Source: Rossellomorea aquimaris
Lineage (GTDB): Bacteria; Bacillota; Bacilli; Bacillales; Bacillaceae_B
Direction of reading: 5' to 3'
Assembly: GCF_020172085.1 (NCBI RefSeq)
Contig: NZ_JAIVAT010000003.1
Span: 1,178,001 to 1,242,000 of the forward strand
Length of the DNA: 64,000 nt
Of the stretch, positions 1 to 8,427 are shown piece after piece. How positions within the stretch are numbered: the first letter of the stretch is position 1; the number at the start of each line of letters is the position of its first letter. The translations under genes were made by a program, and so were the position numbers. The notes under the pieces were generated by a model, which saw only the letters and a program-made list of their open reading frames with translations, was not told the DNA's origin and made no database searches.

Positions 1-1
1 C

Positions 2-379
2 CCAAATGAAGCACCTGGAACAGTAGCAAATTTTGAAAAATTAGCAAACGAAGGATTTTATAACGGTTTAAGCTTTCACCGTGTCATCCCTGGCTTCGTA
101 AGTCAAGGCGGGTGCCCTAACGGAAATGGTATGGGTGGTCCAGGATACACCATCAAATGTGAAACAGAAGGGAATCCCCATAAGCATGAAGAAGGCTCAT
201 TATCCATGGCCCATGCAGGGAAAGATACAGGCGGCAGCCAATTCTTCATCGTACATGAACCACAACCTCACTTGAACGGAGTCCACACAGTCTTCGGAAA
301 AGTGACTTCAGGCATCGATATCGCCAAATCAATGAAAAACGGCGACGTAATGGAGAAGGTAGAAGTACTCGACGCATAA
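2..379 (+). CDS. ppiB: Peptidyl-prolyl cis-trans isomerase, cyclophilin type (5' end outside window)
   Basis: Cytoplasmic cyclophilin that catalyses cis-trans isomerisation of X-Pro bonds during protein folding. The frame is open from base 2 with no start, so the N-terminus lies outside the window. Visible cyclophilin hallmarks are [13 protein letters not shown] near the start of the fragment (catalytic Arg), then GSLSMAH and SQFFI, then [12 protein letters not shown]. About 125 residues remain, and bacterial PpiB is usually about 145, so only some 20 residues are missing. No hairpin terminator follows directly; a solitary REP-like half repeat starts 5 bases after the stop. Confidence 0.95.
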   Translation, partial: PNEAPGTVANFEKLANEGFYNGLSFHRVIPGFVSQGGCPNGNGMGGPGYTIKCETEGNPHKHEEGSLSMAHAGKDTGGSQFFIVHEPQPHLNGVHTVFGKVTSGIDIAKSMKNGDVMEKVEVLDA

Positions 380-383
380 TGCA

Positions 384-399
384 AGAGGGACGGACCTTT
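384..399. repeat. Solitary half of a REP-like palindrome
   Basis: Carries AGAGGGACGGACCTT, the left arm of the palindromes at 12601-12641 and 15749-15779. The following bases do not contain the complementary right arm, so this copy cannot fold as the others do. It looks like a decayed or incomplete copy just after ppiB. Confidence 0.5.
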
Positions 400-440
400 G
401 ACTGATAACAATTAATCGTCTAATTGAAGAAAATCAATAG

Positions 441-469
441 TTGAAATAATGCATGTCATGTTGTATCAT
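441..469 (+). promoter_or_regulatory. Sigma-A promoter for the downstream ncRNA
   Basis: TTGAAA at 441-446 and TATCAT at 464-469 are separated by exactly 17 bases. Transcription would start near 476. There is no coding region or ribosome site before the terminator at 677-707, so the promoter appears to drive a non-coding RNA. Confidence 0.6.
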
Positions 470-475
470 ACTAAT

Positions 476-707
476 ACAGGCTGCGTTGTACGTAATTATA
501 ACGAAGTTTTAACCTTTAAACTGTAATAGGGAGTTTTACATCGAAGTTGGAATGTCAAGCCTCCACGATTTGAGGACGACAGGAAACCTTCTGCAAACAC
601 CCACTTTGAGGAGTGGTGGTTTAAAACTTTCTTATATCATATTACGGCAATTGTGGCTCCTAACCTTAGTATCTCAAGTCAGTTCCCAATCGGGGGCTGG
701 CTTTTTT
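476..707 (+). ncRNA. Structured ncRNA, possibly 6S RNA
   Basis: About 230 nt bounded by a good sigma-A promoter and an intrinsic terminator, with no convincing reading frame. A long imperfect outer duplex is visible: CGTAAT near 491 pairs with ATTACG near 640, and AAGTTTTAACC (504-514) pairs with GGTTTAAAACTT around 619-630. Internal hairpins form at CCTC..GAGG near 570-587 and at CCACT..AGTGG near 601-615. AGTTTTAACC lies about 29 nt from the predicted 5' end. From memory, B. subtilis 6S-1 has AGUUUUGACC at a very similar position as its product-RNA template. The 6S assignment rests on that resemblance and on size; another Bacillaceae sRNA remains possible. Confidence 0.5.
677..707 (+). terminator. 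Intrinsic terminator of the ncRNA
   Basis: An 11-bp stem with some G-U pairs (677-687 with 692-702) and a 4-nt loop runs straight into six T residues at 702-707. It gives the ncRNA a defined 3' end. Confidence 0.75.
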
Positions 708-856
708 ATTTGCTGAAAAAATAAAAAACTGAATCCTAATAAAAGAATTCAGTCAGTATCATATGTAGCAAGGCCCCTCCCGTCCGTACATGGTTAAGTG
801 TCCCGCAACAAGCGAATGTTCGGGAGAGGCAAATTAAGTTTATCATGCAAAACGAT

Positions 857-1507
857 TTATTTCAATCTACCTTCCTCTGTCAGGTAACGGTCAATGCCAT
901 GAAAATCATCTACCCCAACAAATGGAGTTCCGCATTCCTTAAGAATACGTTGCAATGCTTTCATGGCAAATGTGACATCTGCCACTTTCGCAGCGTGACT
1001 ATCGGGCTCGCTATCACCGGCAAAATAAATCGTCTCATACTGTTCCTTTAGTTCTGCAATGACTTTGGACTTGTCAATCCCATAACGCTCTGAATGATGA
1101 GGATGTTGTGGATCAATCGTCATATGTATATTTCTTTCTTTATAAAAACCTTCATTCGAAAACACTTTAACATTTCTGATTCCACGATGGTTCAGTATTT
1201 GGTGGATATAGTAATCCGTTCCCGCACTGAGAATATAGAAATTTCCTCCTTCTTCCTGGACTTTACGGATAAAGGAAGTAACATGATCATCTATTTCAAT
1301 TGAAAGGATATCCTCGATGATTTGATGTTCATCTTGATGAATAGATGAAAAGACTGTCCGAAGGAAATCAATGTCCTTCATTTCACCGGCTTTCCACCTT
1401 TTAAACAACTTTTCGCCTTCTTTAAAGTATTTTTCCAATACGAGATGATAAAAGTCTTTCTTCGAGATGGTTCCATCAAAGTCTGAAACAAATGCCCATT
1501 TCTTCAT
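857..1507 (-). CDS. HAD-superfamily phosphatase, MtnX-like (subfamily IB)
   Basis: A 216-residue cytoplasmic haloacid-dehalogenase-type phosphatase. HAD motif I is DFDGT near residue 10 (nucleophile and general acid Asp), motif II is the Ser of SAGTDYY near residue 94, and motif III is GDSEPD near residue 165. The cap segment and length resemble MtnX, the 2-hydroxy-3-keto-5-methylthiopentenyl-1-phosphate phosphatase of methionine salvage, and PSP-like enzymes. No other methionine-salvage gene is nearby, so the substrate is open. The start is supported by GGAGGAG eight bases upstream. It is transcribed alone, convergent with the ncRNA. Confidence 0.8.
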   Translation of the reverse strand: MKKWAFVSDFDGTISKKDFYHLVLEKYFKEGEKLFKRWKAGEMKDIDFLRTVFSSIHQDEHQIIEDILSIEIDDHVTSFIRKVQEEGGNFYILSAGTDYYIHQILNHRGIRNVKVFSNEGFYKERNIHMTIDPQHPHHSERYGIDKSKVIAELKEQYETIYFAGDSEPDSHAAKVADVTFAMKALQRILKECGTPFVGVDDFHGIDRYLTEEGRLK

Positions 1508-1616
1508 TGCGTCTCCTCCACATTTCTAGTTTAGTCGATTGTAACATGATTTATGAAGAGGGAGAAACCGCATGGATTGTTCATAATATTATTATGTAAA
1601 CAATAGGGATTTTTCT

Positions 1617-1642
1617 AACCCCTGTATTTAAACAGGGGGCTG
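1617..1642 (-). terminator. Hairpin after the DUF948 gene
   Basis: CCCCTGT and ACAGGGG form a strong stem just beyond the minus-strand stop at 1645. The U-run on the minus strand is weak (TTAGAAAAAT), so it may act as a moderate terminator or a 3' stabiliser. Confidence 0.45.
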
Positions 1643-1644
1643 TT

Positions 1645-1941
1645 TTACTTTTTTATACTCTTTACAAAATCTTTCAGTACTTCCGGTGTTCTTTTTACTT
1701 CCTGAATGGTGCCCGTGAACGTCGATTTTTTATAGTCAATATCCATTTGGATCTCAGACTGGGTTTCTTGAAGCTGAGTGGCTTCTGAAGAGATTTTATC
1801 CATTCTTGATTGAATGTTTATGACCGTTTGATTCATTTCATTCACGATGGGGCGGGTAGTTTTTATCGTTCTCCATAATGCTACTCCCAACATAACCAAT
1901 CCGATGACAAATAATGCAATGCTTGCATACACAATCCACAT
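1645..1941 (-). CDS. DUF948 domain small membrane protein
   Basis: A 98-residue protein with one N-terminal transmembrane helix (residues 2-24), a basic WRTIKTTRP segment, then an amphipathic, probably coiled-coil stretch rich in Gln, Glu and Ile (about 35-75). This is the DUF948 (YtxG-like) layout known in Bacillus, where such proteins are membrane-anchored and some are stress-related. Function is unknown. The start is supported by TGAGGTG upstream. It is transcribed alone and divergently from the HAD gene at 2093. Confidence 0.7.
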   Translation of the reverse strand: MWIVYASIALFVIGLVMLGVALWRTIKTTRPIVNEMNQTVINIQSRMDKISSEATQLQETQSEIQMDIDYKKSTFTGTIQEVKRTPEVLKDFVKSIKK

Positions 1942-2092
1942 CTAGAATTCACCTCATTATCATTTGTTTTAAGTTATATTCCCTAAATACTATAAAAATA
2001 ACGCATCAAATATTTCTTCTATTGGTTTACTAATTCTATTATACCTAGTAATCTATATGATAAGTTTGATCACTGTTAAGGGAGAGATGAAA

Positions 2093-2881
2093 TTGCTTAA
2101 AGCCATTATGTTTGATCTGGATGACACCTTATTATGGGACTCAAAAAGTATTTCAGAGGCGTTCAATGCAACCTGCCAATATGCTCAAGACAGAGTGGGA
2201 ACAGATCCTCACAAATTAGAGTCAAGTGTGAGAGAAGCTGCTAGAGAGCTTTATGCAACATATGATACATATGAATTCACACAAAATATTGGTATCAATC
2301 CTTTTGAAGGGCTGTGGGGGGAATTCCTGGATGAACATGACGAACGTTTTCTTCAAATGAAGGAAATCGTTCCTACTTATCGTAAGATGGCTTGGACAAA
2401 CGGATTGCAATCATTAGGCATTTCAGATCCTGAACTTGGTAAAGAGTTATCCGAGAAATTCCGCCTTGAAAGAAAACAAAGGCCATATGTATATGAAGAT
2501 ACCTTCCGTGTACTAAATGAAGTGAAAAAACATTATCAGCTTTTGTTATTAACCAACGGATCACCCCATCTACAGAATACAAAGCTTGATAAAACGCCGG
2601 AGCTCCTCCCTTACTTTGAGGAAATCATCATTTCAGGTGATGTTGGTAAAGGAAAACCGGATCCGGCGATGTTCCAGCATGCGTTGGATAGGCTTCAGCT
2701 TCAAAAAGAAGAGGTCGTCATGGTTGGGGATAATCTAAATACAGACATTCTGGGAGCTTCCATATTAGGTATCAAAACCGTCTGGATCAATCGTCGCGGG
2801 CAAATTCCTCAAACAGTTGTTCCAGATTATGAAATAAAAGAACTGTATGAAGTGATCGATATCGTTAAAAACATAAGATAG
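2093..2881 (+). CDS. HAD-family hydrolase, YsaA-like
   Basis: A cytoplasmic HAD phosphatase of about 263 residues. Motif I (MFDLDDTL) is at the N-terminus, motif II is LLLTNGSP mid-protein, and the lysine and motif III are in GKGKPDPAMF and VMVGDNLNTDILGA. An alpha-helical cap lies between motifs I and II. It most resembles B. subtilis YsaA in length and in the opening sequence; the substrate is unknown. An upstream ATG at 2057 exists, but AAGGGAG (2078-2084) sits 8 bases before the TTG at 2093 and only 2 before the ATG at 2087, so TTG 2093 is the best start. It is a single-gene unit ending in a terminator. Confidence 0.78.
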   Translation: MLKAIMFDLDDTLLWDSKSISEAFNATCQYAQDRVGTDPHKLESSVREAARELYATYDTYEFTQNIGINPFEGLWGEFLDEHDERFLQMKEIVPTYRKMAWTNGLQSLGISDPELGKELSEKFRLERKQRPYVYEDTFRVLNEVKKHYQLLLLTNGSPHLQNTKLDKTPELLPYFEEIIISGDVGKGKPDPAMFQHALDRLQLQKEEVVMVGDNLNTDILGASILGIKTVWINRRGQIPQTVVPDYEIKELYEVIDIVKNIR

Positions 2882-2887
2882 TTGTCT

Positions 2888-2918
2888 AGGGGGCTTCGAA
2901 CTGTCGAAGCCTCTTTAT
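2888..2918 (+). terminator. Intrinsic terminator after the YsaA-like gene
   Basis: GGGGCTTCG and CGAAGCCTC form a stem with a 6-nt loop, followed by TTTATTT. Confidence 0.8.
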
Positions 2919-3054
2919 TTCTCGCTTTTAACAGTCATAATATCCTAACCCCATTCATACTATTCACGGAAGTATCCACTTTATCGTCTTCAGACAGGTG
3001 TGAAGGAGTTTGGGAATTACCGTAACCCCCTATGTGTATGAAGGAGGTACTCTT

Positions 3055-3501
3055 ATGGGAACAGGAATACATCAAGTACATGTCTGTGCTTCGCGATCAG
3101 ATGTATGGTCGTTTATCCGAGATTTGAACGCTTGGGCTCCTTTGGTTCCAGGATACAAGGAGCATAGCATTATCTCTGACACTCAATCTACTTGGAAATT
3201 TACCGTTCATTACGGGATGCTGACCAAGAAGATTCATGTCCAGGTTCTAATTACAGAATGGACTGCTCCCTCTGAAGTGAAGTTCACGTTAGACGGGATC
3301 AATCAACGGTTTACGGGTAAAGGGTATTTTAATGCTGTAGAAGTGAATCCGGTCGTCACAGAAATGACGGGAAGCTTAACAATCCAATCAACAAGCCCGA
3401 TGGCAAAACTCCTTCAATCCACTTTCGATAAAATGGTAGTGGACCTTACGAGGGAATTAACGATAGCTGTTGGAGAGGCAATTGAAAGAGAAAGCTCATG
3501 A
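3055..3501 (+). CDS. SRPBCC/CoxG-like lipid- or ligand-binding protein
   Basis: A 148-residue single-domain START/SRPBCC-fold protein. The opening pattern (HQVHVCASRSDVWSFIRDLNAW) and the central strands (KFTVHYGMLTKKIHVQV, GKGYF) resemble the CoxG family, whose members bind hydrophobic ligands. No carbon monoxide dehydrogenase genes are present, so the CoxG name should not be taken as function. An in-frame TTG at 3010 would extend the protein, but AAGGAGG at 3041-3047 clearly selects ATG 3055. It stands alone between a terminator and the helicase gene. Confidence 0.7.
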   Translation: MGTGIHQVHVCASRSDVWSFIRDLNAWAPLVPGYKEHSIISDTQSTWKFTVHYGMLTKKIHVQVLITEWTAPSEVKFTLDGINQRFTGKGYFNAVEVNPVVTEMTGSLTIQSTSPMAKLLQSTFDKMVVDLTRELTIAVGEAIERESS

Positions 3502-3660
3502 ATGCAAGTCCTGTCGTTACATGAAGGGCTTGTATTCTTTTAAAGCCTGATTCTGTGATATAATGAATGCTTTATAAGTTGGATAATTGATAGTTAGAGA
3601 ATAAATACATACACTAAAAAGAAAATAGAAGAAAACGTATAAACATAAAGGGGTCTTACC

Positions 3661-6243
3661 ATGGAAAAGCTTCACCTTCTTCGAGAAGAGGCTATAGAAG
3701 AAACGAAACAGAAAATAAAGGAAGATATTACACATTTTTTGGAGGAACATGAGCATTGTCCTTCATTTCAAGACTACCTGGCAGAAAGAAGTGCATTTTT
3801 CCATCAAATTTGGCTGAATATTTGGCTGAATAAGGTAACGAATGATGTGCTTCGTAGCCATAAAAAAGCCTTTCTTCGAAAGAAAGGTTACGATATAGAA
3901 GGAACAGATAAAAAGTTGATCAATAAATTGTTCCGAAATGAAATTAGAGAGTATCTCCCTTTCCATATTTTAAATTGGTTAACGGAAACCCCACCAGTTG
4001 AAGAAGAGTGGAAGGAGCTTTATTTACGTGTGCGTAACGAGTATCTTAAGAAAAACAAAGAAAAGAAGCAGGCAACTCTACAAAAAGAGACTCGAAAAGA
4101 GATCCTTTCTTACATAGATACTCAACTGAACAAGCTTGAACTTCATTGGTATGTCGAGCTGCGATATATTTTCGCTAAGAAATGTTTGAACGATCTTGAA
4201 ACAAAGACGAAATATCAATCCATTGAACCGTATATGCTTGAGGAGAAATTGGAAGAAGAAGGCCAATTCACCTGTGATTCCTTCAAGACTGTCTCTGATT
4301 TTCTGAAAGAATTTACCGGTTCGATACACAAAAAGAGTGAACACTGGGATGGTCATGGGTGGGAATATGAAACCTATTACTATCCATATGAGCGTTTTGT
4401 TTTCTACCATTCCGAGCTGGTAGTCTATCGATCTTTACTACAGCATATGCCTGAAGAATTAAGGATAAATTATGAGAATGTGTTCGGTCTGAAACTAACA
4501 GAAGAAAGGCTGAGCAGGATCAGCCATCATTTTCTCCTTACTTTAAAGTCGCGCTTTTTTAATATGATACAAGAGGAATATATTGAGGATTTGATACGGA
4601 TATTGGAGTTTCCTTTTGATCCAGCGATTCATCTTTCATTGTTTGAAAAAGATCTCAAGAAGCAGGAGGAAAGGAAGGCTGCTGAATTAGCTGAATTAAA
4701 ACGGCAGCAGGAAGAAGAAGAACGTGCATTGGAAGACATCTTTGGGAGGGAATACAGCCCCTCATTCAGGGGAGATATCCGATATATTCTTCATATTGGA
4801 GAAACGAATACAGGCAAGACCCACCATGCCATCAGCCGAATGAAAGAGGCAAAGAGCGGTATGTACCTCGCCCCACTTAGACTTCTTGCTTTAGAAGTGT
4901 TCGACACATTAAATTCAGCCGACGTCCCTTGTAATTTGAAAACAGGGGAAGAAGAAAAAGAAGTCCTTTATGCAAATCACGTTTCATCTACTGTAGAAAT
5001 GTTTCATGAGAAAGATGAATATGATGTGATCGTGATTGACGAAGCACAAATGCTGGCTGATCAGGATAGAGGATTTGCGTGGTACCGGGCGATTACGAAA
5101 TCTAGAGCGAAAGAGGTCCATATTATAGGAAGTGAAAACGTTCGGGAACTCCTAATGGAGCTGGTTGGTGATGGGAACGTGGAAATCCATACGTATAAGA
5201 GAGAGGTTCCGTTGCAGGTTGAATCGAAAGAGTTTCAATTGAAACATGCAAAAAAGGGAGACGCTGTAGTGTGTTTCTCGAGGAAAAAGGTACTGGATAC
5301 GGCTTCAAGATTGCAGAATAACGGACATAAGGTCAGCATGATTTACGGCAGTATGCCTCCAGAAACAAGGAAGAGGCAGATGATGCAGTTCATTAAAGGT
5401 AAAACCAATATGATCGTTGCCACTGATGCAATTGGAATGGGGCTGAACTTACCGATACGCAGGATTGTATTCCTGGAAACAGATAAATTTGACGGGACGA
5501 GAAGGAGAAGGCTTACTTCTCAGGAAGTAAAGCAGATTGCCGGTCGAGCTGGTAGAAAAGGGATTTACAATGAAGGACGGGTTGCCTTTACTAAGGATAT
5601 AAAAGTGATGAAACAGCTACTTGAACAACCTGATCAGTCTCTCAGAACGTTTGCCATTGCTCCTACGAGTGGTGTATTTGAACGCTTTCAGCGCTATTAT
5701 CATGATATGGACACGTTCTTCTATTTATGGGACAAGTTCAGAAGTCCCTATGGAACGGAAAAGGCAACTCTATTTGAAGAAAGGGAGCTTTACGAATTAA
5801 TCCGCGGAACAGACATCGAAGCAAAATTATCATTGAATGATTTATACGGATTTCTGCATTTGCCGTTCTCTAAGAAAGAGTCACAGTTAACGGAACAGTG
5901 GCTTGAATGTATGTTTGCGATAGTAAACGGAGAAGAATTACCAGAGCCACAGTTAAAGAATAAAAACCTGGAACAAAAAGAGGTCTCATATAAGGCTGTT
6001 GGTCTCCATCTCCTGTTTTTATATCGATTGGGCAGGCAGACAGAGGCATATTACTGGGAGAGGGTGAGGAGTGAAATTGCCGATGGTGTGCACGAGAGTC
6101 TCAGGACAGAGGTTACAAGTTTGACGCAAACGTGTAAACAATGCGGTAAGAAGCTTCCACCAAACTTCGGGTTCCCGATTTGTGATCGGTGTCATGCAGC
6201 CCGATTAAAGAGAAGGTCAAGGAGAAAACCACCAAAACATTAA
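3661..6243 (+). CDS. Suv3-like superfamily 2 RNA/DNA helicase with C-terminal zinc ribbon
   Basis: An 860-residue protein. Residues 1-370 are a helical, charged region with no motif I recognise and a coiled-coil-like stretch near 335-360. The helicase core follows: Walker A GETNTGKT (380-387), Walker B DEAQ (460-463), then the second RecA domain with IYGSMPPETR, VATDAIGMGLNLP and the arginine-finger block QIAGRAGRKG. The GxTNxGKT and AIGMGLNLxI signatures are those of the Suv3 (SUPV3L1) family, known in mitochondria as an RNA degradosome helicase. The C-terminus has a four-Cys zinc ribbon, C825/C828 and C841/C844, then a basic tail. AAAGGGG precedes the ATG. RNA turnover is a reasonable guess; no partner nuclease is adjacent. 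Confidence 0.85.
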   Translation: MEKLHLLREEAIEETKQKIKEDITHFLEEHEHCPSFQDYLAERSAFFHQIWLNIWLNKVTNDVLRSHKKAFLRKKGYDIEGTDKKLINKLFRNEIREYLPFHILNWLTETPPVEEEWKELYLRVRNEYLKKNKEKKQATLQKETRKEILSYIDTQLNKLELHWYVELRYIFAKKCLNDLETKTKYQSIEPYMLEEKLEEEGQFTCDSFKTVSDFLKEFTGSIHKKSEHWDGHGWEYETYYYPYERFVFYHSELVVYRSLLQHMPEELRINYENVFGLKLTEERLSRISHHFLLTLKSRFFNMIQEEYIEDLIRILEFPFDPAIHLSLFEKDLKKQEERKAAELAELKRQQEEEERALEDIFGREYSPSFRGDIRYILHIGETNTGKTHHAISRMKEAKSGMYLAPLRLLALEVFDTLNSADVPCNLKTGEEEKEVLYANHVSSTVEMFHEKDEYDVIVIDEAQMLADQDRGFAWYRAITKSRAKEVHIIGSENVRELLMELVGDGNVEIHTYKREVPLQVESKEFQLKHAKKGDAVVCFSRKKVLDTASRLQNNGHKVSMIYGSMPPETRKRQMMQFIKGKTNMIVATDAIGMGLNLPIRRIVFLETDKFDGTRRRRLTSQEVKQIAGRAGRKGIYNEGRVAFTKDIKVMKQLLEQPDQSLRTFAIAPTSGVFERFQRYYHDMDTFFYLWDKFRSPYGTEKATLFEERELYELIRGTDIEAKLSLNDLYGFLHLPFSKKESQLTEQWLECMFAIVNGEELPEPQLKNKNLEQKEVSYKAVGLHLLFLYRLGRQTEAYYWERVRSEIADGVHESLRTEVTSLTQTCKQCGKKLPPNFGFPICDRCHAARLKRRSRRKPPKH

Positions 6244-6325
6244 ATTTTGAGCAAATCTTAAGTAGAATGAAGGCTTATGTGGTAGTATCGATTGTGAATT
6301 GAAAATGATGATTGAGGTGGTCCGA

Positions 6326-7045
6326 TTGAAGATTGAAGTATGGTCAGATTATGTGTGTCCATTTTGTTATATAGGGAAACGCCATTTAGAGGAAGCACTA
6401 GAGAAATTCCCTCAAAGGGATAAGGTGGAAATAGAGTTTAAAAGCTTTGAATTGGATCCGAGTGCTCCAGTTAACACAGAAAATAGTATACAGGAAATTC
6501 TTGCGAAAAAGTATGGAACGTCACTTGAACAAGCTCAAAATATGACGGATCGTATGAGTCAGCAAGCATTAACAGTAGGTCTCGACTTCCGTTTTGATAC
6601 GAATATTCCAACCAATACCTTTGATGCTCATCGCTTGACGAAATATGCGAAAACAAAAGGGAAGGAAGCAGACTTGACTGAAATCCTGTTACATGCCCAT
6701 TTTACCCTTTCCAAACATATTGGTGACAAGGGTACTCTTTCAGAATTAGCGAAACATGCAGGATTAGATGAAAAAGAAGCACTTGCGGTCCTGAACGGTG
6801 AAGATTTCTCACAAGATGTTCGAATGGATGAGGATGAAGCAAGGCAAATTGGCGTACAAGGTGTTCCATTTTTTGTCATCAATCGTAAATATGCGATATC
6901 CGGTGCACAGCCAAGTGATGTTTTTCTAAATTCGATTCAAAAAGTGTGGGAAGAGGAAAACCAAACGTCCCCGCTCCAGCCTCTTGGAACGGAAGGTATG
7001 GCTTGTGATGAAAATGGATGTGAAGTTCCGAATTCCAAAGAGTAA
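6326..7045 (+). CDS. DsbA-family dithiol oxidoreductase (FrnE/YwbO-like)
   Basis: A 239-residue thioredoxin-fold protein with an inserted helical domain. The redox motif CPFC is at residues 12-15 in the FrnE-type context SDYVCPFCYIGK, and the cis-Pro loop is GVQGVPFFVINRKYAISGAQ. No signal peptide is present, so it is probably cytoplasmic; family members are linked to thiol stress. The first in-frame TTG at 6299 lacks a ribosome site, whereas TGAGGTGG (6313-6320) lies at proper distance from TTG 6326. The C-terminus carries two extra Cys (MACDENGCEV), as in several FrnE proteins. Confidence 0.85.
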   Translation: MKIEVWSDYVCPFCYIGKRHLEEALEKFPQRDKVEIEFKSFELDPSAPVNTENSIQEILAKKYGTSLEQAQNMTDRMSQQALTVGLDFRFDTNIPTNTFDAHRLTKYAKTKGKEADLTEILLHAHFTLSKHIGDKGTLSELAKHAGLDEKEALAVLNGEDFSQDVRMDEDEARQIGVQGVPFFVINRKYAISGAQPSDVFLNSIQKVWEEENQTSPLQPLGTEGMACDENGCEVPNSKE

Positions 7046-7069
7046 TCAATAAAACAATATGAAAACGAT

Positions 7070-7105
7070 AAAAGCAAGCGGAGATGCTTCCGCTTGCTTT
7101 TTTTA
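7070..7105 (+). terminator. Bidirectional terminator between convergent genes
   Basis: AAAGCAAGCGG and CCGCTTGCTTT form an 11-bp stem with T-runs on both strands, serving the FrnE-like gene and the minus-strand CAP gene. Confidence 0.8.
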
Positions 7106-8233
7106 ATCACTGTAGAAGTTTTCTGTATAGTAAGGCTGTGATTTTTCGTTAAAGGCGACACCTATACCTAAGTGCTCGTAGTGTGGCTGAAGGATGTTCT
7201 CTCTATGCCCTTTGGAATTCATCAGTCCCTCGTGGGCAAAGATTGAACTTAATTGTCCGTATGCCAGGTTTTCTCCTGCAGTACGGAAAGCTACCTGATC
7301 TTCTTCCATACGGTCAAAAGGTGATTCTCCTTCTAGGTTCGTGTGACTGAAGTAATCCTGTTCCGCCATATCCAAGCTATGCTTCCGGGCGGTGTCTCTC
7401 ACCTGACTATCCCATGATAGAACACTCAGCCCTTTTTCAACGCGACTGGCATTGGTAAGGTCGAATAACTGATATTCAAATCCTTCCTTTAATTTAGTAC
7501 TTGCCTTTGTATAGAATTCTTTCTTATTTGCTTCCAACTTATCACTGATGATCTGAATGCCAGTGACCGTATCGTTTTCATGCTTGTCATAGAAAATGGT
7601 CACATAGTTTCCATCAACTTGGAATACTTCCTGTTCACCGTTATTTTGAAGCTGATACAATGTCAATCCTTTTCGGATATTCGTTAACGGTTTACCAAGT
7701 TCATTCTGTACCACTTCTTTGGAAACGCCCATTTTAATACCTGAATCGGAGGAGAGGAGATCCTGGTTTGTGAATAGGCCATTTACTTTATTGTTTTGGT
7801 CATATGAAACCATTAAGAAATTCCGGTAGTTTTCATGATAGGCATACCATAAAACACCGTATTCATTGATGGACTGTCTCTTTGCTTCACCGAGTTCTCC
7901 CTCGACACTTTCTTTGGAATCCCCGATTTCGATATTATAGATAGAGAACTTCTGCTCACTCGGCAATGTCAGGGTCGGCTTCTCGACAGGATCTTCATCT
8001 CTGGTGCCGGAAGGGCTCTCAAGATCCCGGAATGAATCATCAAGTTTTATAAGCAGAACGCTCACTTTATGATAAAGTTGATTAAAGGTTTCCTGCACCT
8101 GGGGATTGTTCTTCATTTCTTCAATTTTGGAGAGGACAGAATCAAATCCTGTCGCTTCCACTTTCTCTTCCCAGGCGGGTTTTGATATATAGGCAATCAT
8201 GACGATCATGACTAAGATTAATAATCGTTTCAA
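7103..8233 (-). CDS. CAP (SCP/PR1)-domain protein, YlbC-like
   Basis: A 376-residue exported or membrane-anchored protein. Residues 1-20 are a hydrophobic signal or anchor, then comes a CAP-associated domain (about 95-235) with repeats such as IEIGDSKESVEGELGEAK and IKMGVSKEVVQNELGKP. The CAP domain (about 250-376) has HSLDMAEQDYFSHTNLEGESPFDRM, AGENLAYG and GLMNSKGHRENIL. The conserved His and Glu residues are intact. B. subtilis YlbC has the same two-domain plan; molecular function is unknown. The start is TTG with GGAGTG upstream. Confidence 0.85.
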   Translation of the reverse strand: MKRLLILVMIVMIAYISKPAWEEKVEATGFDSVLSKIEEMKNNPQVQETFNQLYHKVSVLLIKLDDSFRDLESPSGTRDEDPVEKPTLTLPSEQKFSIYNIEIGDSKESVEGELGEAKRQSINEYGVLWYAYHENYRNFLMVSYDQNNKVNGLFTNQDLLSSDSGIKMGVSKEVVQNELGKPLTNIRKGLTLYQLQNNGEQEVFQVDGNYVTIFYDKHENDTVTGIQIISDKLEANKKEFYTKASTKLKEGFEYQLFDLTNASRVEKGLSVLSWDSQVRDTARKHSLDMAEQDYFSHTNLEGESPFDRMEEDQVAFRTAGENLAYGQLSSIFAHEGLMNSKGHRENILQPHYEHLGIGVAFNEKSQPYYTENFYSD

Positions 8234-8427
8234 ATGCTAACACTCCATTCTACCTTCCATTGTATCCAAAATACTTAAGAAGTAAAAAGAGAAAGGCTTA
8301 TTCACTTTGTTTTGTACCCATTCTATATCGTTTTCAATCCAAACTGCCTGTTTTAGTATGGTAGGGTCTGGGTAAGATAAGTGAATAGGGCATACTCACA
8401 AATTTTACATATAAGGGGAAATGCACA

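Noticed and set aside
772..830. Inverted repeat GGCCCCTCCCG / CGGGAGAGGC
   Set aside because: One mismatch, a roughly 40-base loop and no T-run on either strand; position between two genes is compatible with a terminator, but the evidence is too weak.
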